Positions 1-6,752 of a stretch of DNA of 29,004 nucleotides are shown here, in pieces. The position numbers and the translations under genes are program-made. The notes under the pieces were generated by a model. It was not told the DNA's origin. It was given only the letters and a program-made list of their open reading frames with translations, and ran no database searches. Each line of letters begins with the position of its first letter. Positions within the stretch are counted from its first letter, which is position 1. The DNA lies in NCBI GenBank assembly GCA_002383375.1, contig DFYR01000001.1:10762-39765 (forward strand), read 5' to 3'. The DNA is from Spirochaetaceae bacterium UBA4077 (GTDB lineage: Bacteria; Spirochaetota; Spirochaetia; Treponematales; Rectinemataceae).

Positions 1-138
1 TTGGAGCCTGGGATGATTGTCACCATAGAACCTGGGCTCTACCACCCCGAGCTTGGCGGTATCAGGTGGGAAAACGATGTGCTTATCACCGATGATGGCG
101 CCACGGTGCTTACTGCATCGAAGATTGTGATGCTTTGA
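1..138 (+). CDS. Xaa-Pro aminopeptidase-like M24 peptidase, C-terminal fragment
   Basis: Only the last 45 codons are in the window, in frame 1, ending in TGA at 136-138. The translation contains TIEPGLYHPELGGIRWEND followed by VLIT. This is the C-terminal signature of M24 metallopeptidases of the aminopeptidase P / prolidase group, which remove an N-terminal residue preceding proline or cleave Xaa-Pro dipeptides in the cytoplasm. The Glu of TIEPG and the Glu of RWEND occupy the places of the last two ligands of the dinuclear metal centre. The family is clear; which member it is cannot be decided from the fragment. The TTG at position 1 is simply where the window begins and is not a start. Confidence 0.85.
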   Translation: MEPGMIVTIEPGLYHPELGGIRWENDVLITDDGATVLTASKIVML

Positions 139-204
139 GGTGAATCGCTGAAAAGGCGTGGAAGAAACACGGACAAAGGCCGGAGCCGGAGCTAGCGCTG
201 AGGT

Positions 205-855
205 TTATTCCGAAACTCTTCGCTCCTTTTTGGTTTTGTCCTTTTTAGCAGCAACCTCTTCTCTTTTCGCCTTCGCCTTAGCTTCTTTTTCCGACGTTTT
301 CTTTTCGGGATTCGCAAATGCCAGCAGGGTTTCTGCAGCGTAGCTTCTGATGCTGGCGTCGACAGCCAGATCCAGGGCAAGATCATGCAGGGTTTTACTG
401 TTAATGCTCTTATCGCTTTCTGTTGCCCCGGCAAGGGCGGTCTCTACCAGTGAAGCTGTTTCCCTCACCGACGATTCCATGCCGCGCCGGAATCGTTCAT
501 AAAGCTCCTCAACCTCGGAAGCAGTTCCGATATTTTCCACGAGCGAACCCATATTCTGGACCGATAGAACCCTCTTCAAGGTAAAAACCGTCAAGAGCAA
601 GGCTATATGTTCCTTGCCGTACTTCTTGCCTTCGGTGCGGGGGACAATCTTTGATTTTGCATAATTGTTTATCATAGATGGAGTAATTAAGCTTTCACTT
701 TTTGCCATCGTGAAAAACTCCAGTTGGCGCTCCAGGTAGGTGATAACCTGGTCCATATACAATCCGATATCGGGTAGCTGCGCCCATTCAGCCAGGGCTT
801 TGTGAGTAAGCATTGAGAAAAAGCTACCTATGGTTTCACTGTTTATCGCATCCAT
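205..855 (-). CDS. DUF1836-type helix-turn-helix protein with lysine-rich tail
   Basis: 216 residues. The N-terminal two thirds match my memory of the DUF1836 family: LPDIGLYMDQV near 27-37, ITPSMINNYAKSKIV near 57-71, KKYGKEHIALLL near 77-88, then helices around LKRVLSVQNMGSLVENIG. The family is MerR-like and helix-turn-helix, so a DNA-binding role is likely, but no function is established. From about residue 185 to the end the protein is almost entirely Lys/Glu/Ala/Arg, an unstructured basic tail that could add non-specific nucleic-acid binding. It is divergent from the SGNH hydrolase gene, with an inverted repeat in between that could be its own operator. No convincing Shine-Dalgarno precedes the ATG at 855; a second ATG at residue 15 would still keep the domain, so the start is uncertain. 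Confidence 0.75.
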   Translation of the reverse strand: MDAINSETIGSFFSMLTHKALAEWAQLPDIGLYMDQVITYLERQLEFFTMAKSESLITPSMINNYAKSKIVPRTEGKKYGKEHIALLLTVFTLKRVLSVQNMGSLVENIGTASEVEELYERFRRGMESSVRETASLVETALAGATESDKSINSKTLHDLALDLAVDASIRSYAAETLLAFANPEKKTSEKEAKAKAKREEVAAKKDKTKKERRVSE

Positions 856-865
856 GTAGAGAAAG

Positions 866-957
866 ATATCATATGGTTATCAATACCACAATATGTAGCT
901 TTGTAAATGTTGACATCTCGAATATCATGTAATATAATATTGATTACCATATAATAT
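866..957. repeat. 20-bp inverted repeat pair, putative operators of the divergent DUF1836/SGNH promoters
   Basis: The left arm 866-885 and the reverse complement of the right arm 938-957 agree at 18 of 20 positions, consensus ATATnATATGGTwATCAATA. The right arm starts on the last base of the plus-strand -10 box and covers the expected start of transcription. The left arm covers the probable minus-strand -10 (TATTGA, 885 to 880, behind TTTACA, 907 to 902). Such mirror placement is what a regulator controlling both genes would need. The DUF1836 protein encoded alongside is the obvious candidate; that assignment is inference. Confidence 0.6.
910..938 (+). promoter_or_regulatory. Consensus sigma70 promoter of the SGNH hydrolase gene
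   Basis: TTGACA at 910-915 and TATAAT at 933-938 are separated by exactly 17 bp, a full match to the sigma70 consensus. Transcription would begin near 945, giving a leader of about 50 nt. The leader contains a 16-bp palindrome, ATGTTTTAAAAAACAT, at 956-971. A promoter this perfect is normally strong and usually needs a repressor, which fits the inverted repeat lying over its start site. Confidence 0.75.
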
Positions 958-994
958 GTTTTAAAAAACATTAAACATGATATCGGAGGCTAGA

Positions 995-1702
995 ATGGTC
1001 CCGGAAAATATCTATCTTTTCGGCGATTCGGTCGCCAGGGGCATTATCCTGAGCGATGAGGGCAGTTATGTGCCTATACGGGAAAGTTTTGCTGCCCTGG
1101 CCGCCGAGAAGCTCGGTATCACCGTAGTCAACAAGGCCAGGTTCGGCTGCACAATAACAAAAGGACTGCGTATACTCCATCGCTTCATGGCTGGAGAGAG
1201 GGCTCCCGAAACAGTCGTGGCTCAAGGGCAGGGGGTAGCCATTCTGGAATTCGGAGGCAACGACTGCGATTTCCTCTGGAACGAAGTGGCCGAAAGACCG
1301 GAATCCACCCACATTCCCCTTACTCCCCTCGATACTTTTTACCATGTATACGGCCAGATGATAGACGCTCTGCGCGTCAAAGGATTCAAGACCGCCATAA
1401 TGAGCCTGCCTCCCCTGGTGGCGGAGCGTTACCTGGCGTGGATCACCCGTAACGGTTTGGATCGCGAGGCTATTCTCCGCTGGCTGGGCGGAGTGGAGAG
1501 AATTTTCACCTGGCACGAAGAGTACGACAAGGCTGTCAGGGAGGTAGCCGAAGAAAAGGGCTGTGCGCTTCTGGATATTCGAAAAGACTTTCTGGCTCTG
1601 AAGGATTACAGGGAGTGTATGTGCAGCGATGGGATCCACCCCAATCGGGCAGGGCACAGACTCATGGAAGCTTCGCTGCTGCGATACGCCGCCTTGGCAT
1701 GA
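995..1702 (+). CDS. SGNH/GDSL-family hydrolase
   Basis: 235 residues, a cytoplasmic serine esterase/lipase-type hydrolase with no signal peptide. The GDSL block I is YLFGDSVARG with Ser12. Block II glycine lies in RFGCT near 51, block III is FGGND with Asn89, and block V is SDGIHPNRAGH with Asp212 and His215, so the catalytic set is complete. The ATG at 995 is preferred over the ATG at 977 because GGAGG at 985-989 sits 5 nt before it and the GDS block then lies at the usual distance from the N-terminus. The substrate cannot be told from sequence; relatives act on acyl esters of lipids or carbohydrates. It is transcribed alone from the strong promoter at 910-938, divergent from a DNA-binding protein, and so is probably a tightly switched gene. 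Confidence 0.85.
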   Translation: MVPENIYLFGDSVARGIILSDEGSYVPIRESFAALAAEKLGITVVNKARFGCTITKGLRILHRFMAGERAPETVVAQGQGVAILEFGGNDCDFLWNEVAERPESTHIPLTPLDTFYHVYGQMIDALRVKGFKTAIMSLPPLVAERYLAWITRNGLDREAILRWLGGVERIFTWHEEYDKAVREVAEEKGCALLDIRKDFLALKDYRECMCSDGIHPNRAGHRLMEASLLRYAALA

Positions 1703-1765
1703 TCTGACCGCAACGATGCAGAATCAGGCCGATCCAGGCCGGGCGGCTCTTCGCTAAGCGTTTAG

Positions 1766-2776
1766 CTAAGCAAGGCGCCAGGCAAGCTCTGCACCTGCGC
1801 ACATGGGCACTGCCCCGTCTATCTCGCCCGGTACCGTCCAGGATTTGCGCAGAAGTCGCAGGCTGCTCCGGGGAGCCGGCAGTCCATAGAAGCGGGCGCC
1901 GCTCTGGGCGATAAAAGGCTTTAACGCTTCCAGAACCCCTTCTGATTCAAAAAGACCCGCCAGGGCTGGAATGGCCGTGGGTGATGAATACACGCCACCT
2001 GGAGCATGGGCGCTTTCCTTGGCCGATCGGTTATGGGGAGCCGAATCGCTTCCAAAGAAAAACTTAGGCGAGCCTGAAAAAACCGCCGCCCTGAGCGCTT
2101 CCCGATCGGCGGCCGTTTTGATCACCGGCTTGCAGAAAAGATGGGGATTGAGGTTGCCGCCCATCATATCATCGAGTGTGAACAAAAGGTGGTGGGCGCT
2201 GATCGTGGCGGCCAGCCGTTCAGGTCCGGCAGCGACAAATTCCACCGCCTCCCTGGTGGAGAGGTGCTCAAGCACAATGCGAAGCCTCGGCCAGCGGGCA
2301 AGGATTTTTTCCACCGTGGCAAGAAAGGCCACCTCGCGTTCCATCGATGGAACATCGGGATCCTCTCCATGAATGGAAAGAACAATTCCGGCTGATTCCA
2401 TGGCCGAGAGGGCTTCAGAGACTAAGTCGGGACTTGAAGGGCCATCGGCGGCATTGGTTGTCGCCCCAGCCGGATAATACTTGCCCGCCACCGCTCCAGC
2501 CGCGGCGCAGGCTTCTACCGTTGCGGCGCTCATCCCTGTCAGAAGCTTGAAGCTCATGAGGGGGAAAAAATCCGAAGAATCAGGCAGACAGGCGACAATT
2601 TTCTCCCGATAGTCACTAAGCGAGACGGCGTCAGCGATGGGCGGGAGGATGTTAGGCATGACAAGGGCTCTGCCGCACCAGGCAGCCTGACTCCTGACAT
2701 AGCGCTGCAGCGACTCACCCTGCCTGAAGTGGACGTGGAAATCGTCGGGCTTGGGCAATATTAGTTCATCCGTCAT
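1766..2776 (-). CDS. pyrC: Dihydroorotase, homodimeric class II type
   Basis: 336 residues. It cyclises carbamoyl-aspartate to dihydroorotate in de novo pyrimidine synthesis. The zinc site is complete: FHVHFR (His14, His16), the carboxylated lysine in GKYYPAGATTN (Lys99), His136 in SIHGE, His171 in LEHLST, and Asp244 in GSDSAPH. The short spacing and the KYYPAGATTN motif fit the E. coli PyrC class, not the long class I form. The ATG at 2776 is chosen over an upstream in-frame ATG at 2818 because GGAGGG lies 9 nt before it and a -10-like TATAGT falls inside the longer reading frame. No other pyr gene is adjacent; the gene is divergent from murA. Confidence 0.93.
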   Translation of the reverse strand: MTDELILPKPDDFHVHFRQGESLQRYVRSQAAWCGRALVMPNILPPIADAVSLSDYREKIVACLPDSSDFFPLMSFKLLTGMSAATVEACAAAGAVAGKYYPAGATTNAADGPSSPDLVSEALSAMESAGIVLSIHGEDPDVPSMEREVAFLATVEKILARWPRLRIVLEHLSTREAVEFVAAGPERLAATISAHHLLFTLDDMMGGNLNPHLFCKPVIKTAADREALRAAVFSGSPKFFFGSDSAPHNRSAKESAHAPGGVYSSPTAIPALAGLFESEGVLEALKPFIAQSGARFYGLPAPRSSLRLLRKSWTVPGEIDGAVPMCAGAELAWRLA

Positions 2777-2798
2777 GAGTGCTGTCCCTCCGGAATTT

Positions 2799-2827
2799 AC
2801 TATACCCGGTTTCTGCATCTGGATGAA
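2799..2827 (-). promoter_or_regulatory. Probable pyrC promoter
   Basis: On the minus strand TTCATC (2827 to 2822) and TATAGT (2804 to 2799) are 17 bp apart. Transcription would start near 2792 just ahead of the GGAGGG ribosome-binding site, giving a very short leader of about 16 nt. The -35 box is weak, so this rests mainly on the -10 box and its fit with the chosen start codon. Confidence 0.4.
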
Positions 2828-2926
2828 GAAGCTCCCGGAGAATCACAAGTACAGCAGGCGGTGCTGCGCACTACTCTCCTCGCTCGCACAACGCCGTGAA
2901 GAGCGCTCCTTTCGGACCAAAATCGG

Positions 2927-2955
2927 TTGACCAAAGCCGGAACTGATCCTACAGT
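2927..2955 (+). promoter_or_regulatory. murA promoter, predicted leaderless
   Basis: TTGACC at 2927-2932 and TACAGT at 2950-2955 are separated by 17 bp. Only six bases (2956-2961) lie between the -10 box and the murA ATG, so the start of transcription should fall on or next to the A of the start codon. No Shine-Dalgarno sequence is present, which agrees with a leaderless message. Confidence 0.55.
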
Positions 2956-2961
2956 GAACCC

Positions 2962-4245
2962 ATGTACAAATACATCGTCGAAGGTGGCCACCCGGTAAAG
3001 GGAAGGGTCGCAGTTTCCGGAAACAAGAACGCTGCCCTCCCCTGCCTTGCCGCCGCCGTGCTGGCCAGGGCGCCGGTAGTACTGAAAAACATCCCCGAGA
3101 TCGAGGATGTGGCGGTTATGATCGAGGTCCTGGTCCATCTGGGCGCCCAGGTGGAAAAACGGGGTCCCCACGAGTGGAGCATAGACCCCAGGGGCATCGA
3201 GCGGCAGGATGTGCCCGCCGAGCAGTCCCGCAAGGTGCGCGCATCACTGCTCTTCGCCGGGCCGCTATTAGCCCGTTTCGGGCAGGCGATCCTTCCCCCT
3301 CCCGGAGGCGACACGATCGGGAGGCGGCGCATCGATACTCACCTTTTAGCCCTCCAGGAGCTTGGGGCCAGAATAACCATGGAAGGAGTGCTGCGGTTTT
3401 CAGCGCCTAAGCTCAAAGGAGCCCCTATTTTCCTGGACGAGGCATCGGTAACCGGCACGGAGAACGCCATTATGGCTGCTGTGCTAGCCGAAGGCAGAAC
3501 AGTATTGCGAAACGCCGCTTGTGAACCCCACGTGCAGGATCTCTGCCTCATGCTCAACGCCATGGGCGCCAAGATCAGAGGCGTAGGTTCAAACGTCCTG
3601 TATATCGACGGTGTGCCGGAGCTGGATGGCTGCGAATACACCATAGGCCCCGACTTTATGGAGATTGGCTCCTTTATCGGTCTGGCGGCAGTGACCAGGG
3701 GTGAGATTACTATCGAGGGAGTCAAGGCTGAAGACCTGCCACCCCTGCGGGTAGGCTTCAACAGGCTGGGAATTTCCTGGGAACTCAAGGGCAACAATCT
3801 GTTTGTGTCCAGTAACCAGCTCATGAAGGTGTCGGCCGACCTGGGTGGACAAATCCCCAAGATCGACGACGCTCCCTGGCCCGGTTTCCCGCCTGACCTC
3901 ACCTCGATAATGACCGTAGTGGCAACCCAGACCGAGGGGACCGTCCTGATCCATGAGAAGATGTTCGAATCCCGGATGTTCTTCGTAGACAAGCTGATAG
4001 GCATGGGAGCCCGCATCGTGCTCTGCGACCCCCACCGTGCCGTAGTCTCCGGCCCAGCCAGACTCTCGGGAGCCCTCCTGGTCTCGCCGGACGTCAGGGC
4101 GGGCATGGCCATGGTCATCGCAGCTCTCTGCGCCGACGGCCAGAGCACGATCCAGAACGTCTACCAGATCGAACGGGGCTACGAGCGGATCAGCGAAAGG
4201 CTCAAGGCCCTGGGGGCTTACATAGAGCGAATCGAAAACTCCTAA
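2962..4245 (+). CDS. murA: UDP-N-acetylglucosamine 1-carboxyvinyltransferase with Asp in place of the catalytic Cys
   Basis: 427 residues, the normal length. It catalyses the first committed step of peptidoglycan synthesis, transferring enolpyruvyl from PEP to UDP-GlcNAc in the cytoplasm. The inverted alpha/beta barrel sequence is seen throughout: SGNKNAALP with Lys22 near the N-terminus, KVRASLLFAGPLLARFG, the loop PPGGDTIGRRRIDTH, and GTENAIMAA. In E. coli the loop reads GGCTIG with Cys115, the residue alkylated by fosfomycin; here the equivalent is Asp117. Asp at this position is known from mycobacteria, chlamydiae and Borrelia, where the enzyme is active but intrinsically fosfomycin-resistant. 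The 3' end overlaps the convergent regulator gene by 4 bp. Confidence 0.96.
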   Translation: MYKYIVEGGHPVKGRVAVSGNKNAALPCLAAAVLARAPVVLKNIPEIEDVAVMIEVLVHLGAQVEKRGPHEWSIDPRGIERQDVPAEQSRKVRASLLFAGPLLARFGQAILPPPGGDTIGRRRIDTHLLALQELGARITMEGVLRFSAPKLKGAPIFLDEASVTGTENAIMAAVLAEGRTVLRNAACEPHVQDLCLMLNAMGAKIRGVGSNVLYIDGVPELDGCEYTIGPDFMEIGSFIGLAAVTRGEITIEGVKAEDLPPLRVGFNRLGISWELKGNNLFVSSNQLMKVSADLGGQIPKIDDAPWPGFPPDLTSIMTVVATQTEGTVLIHEKMFESRMFFVDKLIGMGARIVLCDPHRAVVSGPARLSGALLVSPDVRAGMAMVIAALCADGQSTIQNVYQIERGYERISERLKALGAYIERIENS

Positions 4246-4958
4246 TTCTCATGGATTCGCATATTAATCCACAGGTAGCCCTGCCCGCAGGCTGAACGGA
4301 GGGAACGGGCGAGGCCAGGATCCAGACTGGCCAGTTTTTTCCTGAGCCTGGATATCATCATGGCCGCCGCAGCCCGAGGATTGGAGCGGCTTGTTTTCGA
4401 GCCGCCTACGCTGGCGGCGATCAGAGCGGAGTATGGCAGCACCTTACCGGATCGGTACGCCAGCAGTCTGAGCGCCGCGGCTTCCTTGGGGGAGAGTTCA
4501 AGTCCGGTTTCTGCCCTCGACAAAGGATTCGAAGCATCTCCTACGGGAAAAGCACTCAGCCTGACCAACACAAGCCCCCATAGACGATAGACAGCTATAT
4601 CCCCCACCAGCTCCAGGCTCCAGTATCTAAAAAGCCGAGCTTCCAGTTCGAGCCAGGACCAGCCGGGACGCATGAAATCCGAAGCTCCCGCCTCGAGGCA
4701 GGTGAGCGCGAGGCTTGAAGGGCCGTAGACTATCACCGGCAGCCCTGGAGGAAATACGGAAATGGAAAGATAGGCTTCGCAGGGGAGGAGACAGAGCTGC
4801 CAGCGGCCTGATTCCAAATCCTGAAATGAAGGCAAGATATCGGCAGTATCGATTTGAATAAAAGGGCTTTCACCCAACCTTTCGCAATGTTCAATACCAT
4901 TAAAAAACGAGGGTTCTCCCCCAGAAAAGAGGAGAACCCTGATCGGCAATACTCCCAT
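4242..4958 (-). CDS. OmpR/PhoB-type winged-helix regulator with degenerate receiver domain
   Basis: 238 residues. The C-terminal half (about 150-235) is a winged-helix DNA-binding domain of the Trans_reg_C type: LELSPKEAAALRLLAYRSGK, then MMISRLRKKLASLDPG, ending SACGQGYLWIN. The N-terminal half keeps the late part of a receiver fold (VIVYGPS, then EAGASDFMRP, then ELEARL). The acidic pocket and phospho-acceptor Asp are not recognisable: the strand that should carry it reads WQLCLLPCEAYL. It is therefore probably not phosphorylated and may respond to a partner or ligand. It is the last gene of the operon that includes pspA, 42 bp downstream of it, so it may regulate that operon. No Shine-Dalgarno precedes the ATG at 4958, so the exact start is uncertain. 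Confidence 0.75.
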   Translation of the reverse strand: MGVLPIRVLLFSGGEPSFFNGIEHCERLGESPFIQIDTADILPSFQDLESGRWQLCLLPCEAYLSISVFPPGLPVIVYGPSSLALTCLEAGASDFMRPGWSWLELEARLFRYWSLELVGDIAVYRLWGLVLVRLSAFPVGDASNPLSRAETGLELSPKEAAALRLLAYRSGKVLPYSALIAASVGGSKTSRSNPRAAAAMMISRLRKKLASLDPGLARSLRSACGQGYLWINMRIHEN

Positions 4959-4977
4959 GGGCGCAGCCTTGAGCGCC

Positions 4978-5006
4978 GCCTCAGGCGTTGAGGAACCGCC
5001 TTAGGC
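4978..5006 (-). repeat. Stem-loop at the pspA stop codon
   Basis: GCCTCAGGCG at 4978-4987 pairs with CGCCTTAGGC at 4997-5006 with one mismatch and a 9-nt loop. On the minus strand it starts at the pspA stop codon and lies in the 42-bp gap before the winged-helix gene. There is no following T-tract, so it is not a standard intrinsic terminator. It could act as an mRNA-stabilising or attenuating structure that lowers expression of the regulator relative to pspA. Confidence 0.4.
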
Positions 5007-5726
5007 GCCGCTAGCGGCGCTGCCGGAGGCTCCGCCGCTGCCAGCATCCTCGGTGAGCATCTTGCGCTTTAAATCTTCCAAGAGCGTGTCGGCGGCCGCG
5101 GGGGAAGACTCCAGGGCGGCAAATTGCTTATCGAGACTTGCTCCTGAGGACGCGTCTTCCAGTTCTTTTTGGGCTTCGGCGCGGGCTTCAATTTCGTCGA
5201 TTTTCTTGGCCATTCGGTCGAAGGTGTCAAAGGCGCTCTTGCTGCCCTGCAGGGAGGACATGGTTTTGTTGATCTTTTCCTGGGCTTCGGCTCTCTTGGC
5301 CCTGGCGATGAGGATATTTTTCTTGCGCGAGGCTTCTTCGATTTTCGTCTGAAGACCCCGCAGCGATTCCTTGAGCTTCTCCACCGATTCCTTCTGGGCT
5401 TGCCACTGGGTGCCCAGCTGGCCGACATAGCTCTCGTGTTCCTGCTTGCGCAGCAGGGCTTCCTTGGCCAGGTCGTCCCTTCCCGCCCTGACGGCAAGCA
5501 TGGCTTTTTTCTCCCACTCGTCAGCCTTGGCGCGGTTCTCAGTCACTTCACGCTCGAGGCGCTTTTCGTCGGCAATAGCCATAGCGACAGCCTTCTTGGA
5601 ATCGATCAGCTGCTCGTTCATCTCGATGATCATCTGATTGAGCATTTTTTCCGGATTCTCGGCCTTGGAGATGAGGTCGTTCATGTTGGACGAGATGACG
5701 GTCTTGAGTCTGTCGAAGATACCCAT
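5001..5726 (-). CDS. pspA: PspA/IM30 family membrane-stress protein
   Basis: 241 residues, typical of the ESCRT-III-like PspA/Vipp1 family, which binds stressed inner membrane and limits proton leakage. The N-terminus MGIFDRLKTVISSNMNDLIS forms the amphipathic membrane-sensing helix. The family signature AENPEKMLNQMIIEMNEQL follows, then a long coiled coil from about 30 to 215. The last 17 residues are a Gly/Ser/Ala-rich tail. A strong AGGAGGG precedes the ATG and contains the stop codon of the upstream ybjN-like gene (3 bp gap), so the two are translationally coupled. There is no PspF/PspBC next to it. Instead it shares an operon with SDR, STAS, YbjN-like and winged-helix genes. Confidence 0.92.
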   Translation of the reverse strand: MGIFDRLKTVISSNMNDLISKAENPEKMLNQMIIEMNEQLIDSKKAVAMAIADEKRLEREVTENRAKADEWEKKAMLAVRAGRDDLAKEALLRKQEHESYVGQLGTQWQAQKESVEKLKESLRGLQTKIEEASRKKNILIARAKRAEAQEKINKTMSSLQGSKSAFDTFDRMAKKIDEIEARAEAQKELEDASSGASLDKQFAALESSPAAADTLLEDLKRKMLTEDAGSGGASGSAASGA

Positions 5727-5729
5727 ATA

Positions 5730-6125
5730 TCAGCCCTCCTTCTTGGCCAGGAACTTCGAAAGCAGGGGATAGTGCTGACTCAAGGCGAAAGCCATGGATT
5801 CCAGCGAAGCCCTGAATTCGTTTTTGTCCATCGTGTCGTATTCCAGTGTATCCAACGCAACGATATTGTCTCCATCAATAGCGTAGGCACCATGGAGGAA
5901 ATCGTTGCCGTTCAGTTTGAGCAATGTGGCGAAAAGCTCCTCCCTGTTCTTGTCGGGCACAGACATGACATCAGCCCTGACTATGACGATGGGATCCACG
6001 TGGCTCACAACCATCTTCGGCATGCCTTTAGATTCGTCCTCGATAAGCCAGGCGCCTTTGGAAAGCTCCTGGTACGAAATGCCCAGGTCGATGAGATAGC
6101 TTTCAACCTTGGATAAAGTTTCCAT
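5730..6125 (-). CDS. YbjN-family protein
   Basis: 131 residues from the ATG at 6125. That start is chosen because GAGGAGGAG lies a few bases upstream; the reading frame stays open for 20 more codons without a better site. The sequence resembles the YbjN family (PF10722-like, type III secretion chaperone fold): an N-terminal helix VESYLIDLGISYQEL, a strand GAWLIED, and the central segment VSHVDPIVIVRADVMSVP. It continues with FATLLKLNGNDFLHGAYAID and IVALDTLEYDTMD. Family members are small soluble proteins linked to stress and motility control in enterobacteria, with no known biochemical activity. The tight coupling to pspA suggests a partner or chaperone for PspA; this is inference. Confidence 0.7.
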   Translation of the reverse strand: METLSKVESYLIDLGISYQELSKGAWLIEDESKGMPKMVVSHVDPIVIVRADVMSVPDKNREELFATLLKLNGNDFLHGAYAIDGDNIVALDTLEYDTMDKNEFRASLESMAFALSQHYPLLSKFLAKKEG

Positions 6126-6191
6126 ATTTTCTCCTCCTCGGGGGTTCGCAGGTATTGTGTGTCCAAGCCTGACCGGAAGCTTCACCGCCGT

Positions 6192-6743
6192 TCAGCCCAA
6201 CTCCAGGCTACCGTCGGCCAGAACAGTCAGCACTGCCTGGCAGGCGCGGCAACGGCTCCTTCCAGGCCCCTGCAATCCCAGGGGCGCGGAACAGGCCGGA
6301 CAGGGAGCAGAGATGGGAAAGATATCGCGTTGCATCTCTTGAATATACTCAACCGCATGGCGCCGATCCAGGGAATAGGAGAAATATTCCCCGAATCCCA
6401 GGGTTTCCATTACCCGAAGCAGTTTCGGCCTCATGCCGACTAGGATCAGATCGCCCGACCGCTCTCTCAAGAGCTTCTGCAAGGCTACAAGAAAGCCGAC
6501 GCCTGCCGGATCCAGGTCTTCTGTACGCGCCAAATCGAAAAGGAGAACCGTACTTTTTTCGCCTAAAGCCGCCACGATGGCCTCATTCATCGCAACAACC
6601 CTTTCGGCACCGAGATTCCCCCCAGGACGGCAGACTAAGGCGTCGGGCAGCTCGGCCACGGCTTCGATCTCCAATTCCGAAACAGGAAAGCAAGGGGGTT
6701 TGTCTGGAGATGCAGAGGCGCGGGCAATCAGGCGTGAAGGCAT
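6192..6743 (-). CDS. STAS-domain protein with C-terminal zinc ribbon
   Basis: 183 residues. Residues about 35-140 form a STAS domain of the anti-sigma-factor-antagonist type: VLLFDLARTEDLDPAGVGFL, then GDLILVGMRPKLLRVMETLG. In SpoIIAA-like proteins the DSSG motif carries the serine phosphorylated by the cognate kinase. Here it reads DPAG, so that switch is missing. Residues 148-168 hold a zinc ribbon with CPAC and CRAC knuckles (Cys148, 151, 165, 168). The combination points to a constitutive binding partner or scaffold rather than a phospho-switch. It begins 9 bp after the SDR gene in the same operon. Only a weak AGGA precedes the ATG, so the N-terminus could be slightly shorter. Confidence 0.75.
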   Translation of the reverse strand: MPSRLIARASASPDKPPCFPVSELEIEAVAELPDALVCRPGGNLGAERVVAMNEAIVAALGEKSTVLLFDLARTEDLDPAGVGFLVALQKLLRERSGDLILVGMRPKLLRVMETLGFGEYFSYSLDRRHAVEYIQEMQRDIFPISAPCPACSAPLGLQGPGRSRCRACQAVLTVLADGSLELG

Positions 6744-6752
6744 GGACCAATC

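Noticed and set aside
971..1657. 228-codon open frame on the minus strand, opposite the SGNH hydrolase
   Set aside because: It is the antisense shadow of a gene with a full catalytic motif set and a strong promoter, and has no ribosome-binding site or recognisable domain.
3955..3985. tRNA T-arm-like string (GTTCGAATCCCGG) on the plus strand
   Set aside because: It lies inside murA and encodes conserved residues (MFESRMF). No acceptor stem, D-arm or anticodon arm can be built around it.
5169..6116. 315-codon open frame on the plus strand, opposite pspA and the ybjN-like gene
   Set aside because: It arises from the codon bias of two well-supported minus-strand genes. The translation is Phe/Gly/Leu-rich with no family match and crosses both genes.
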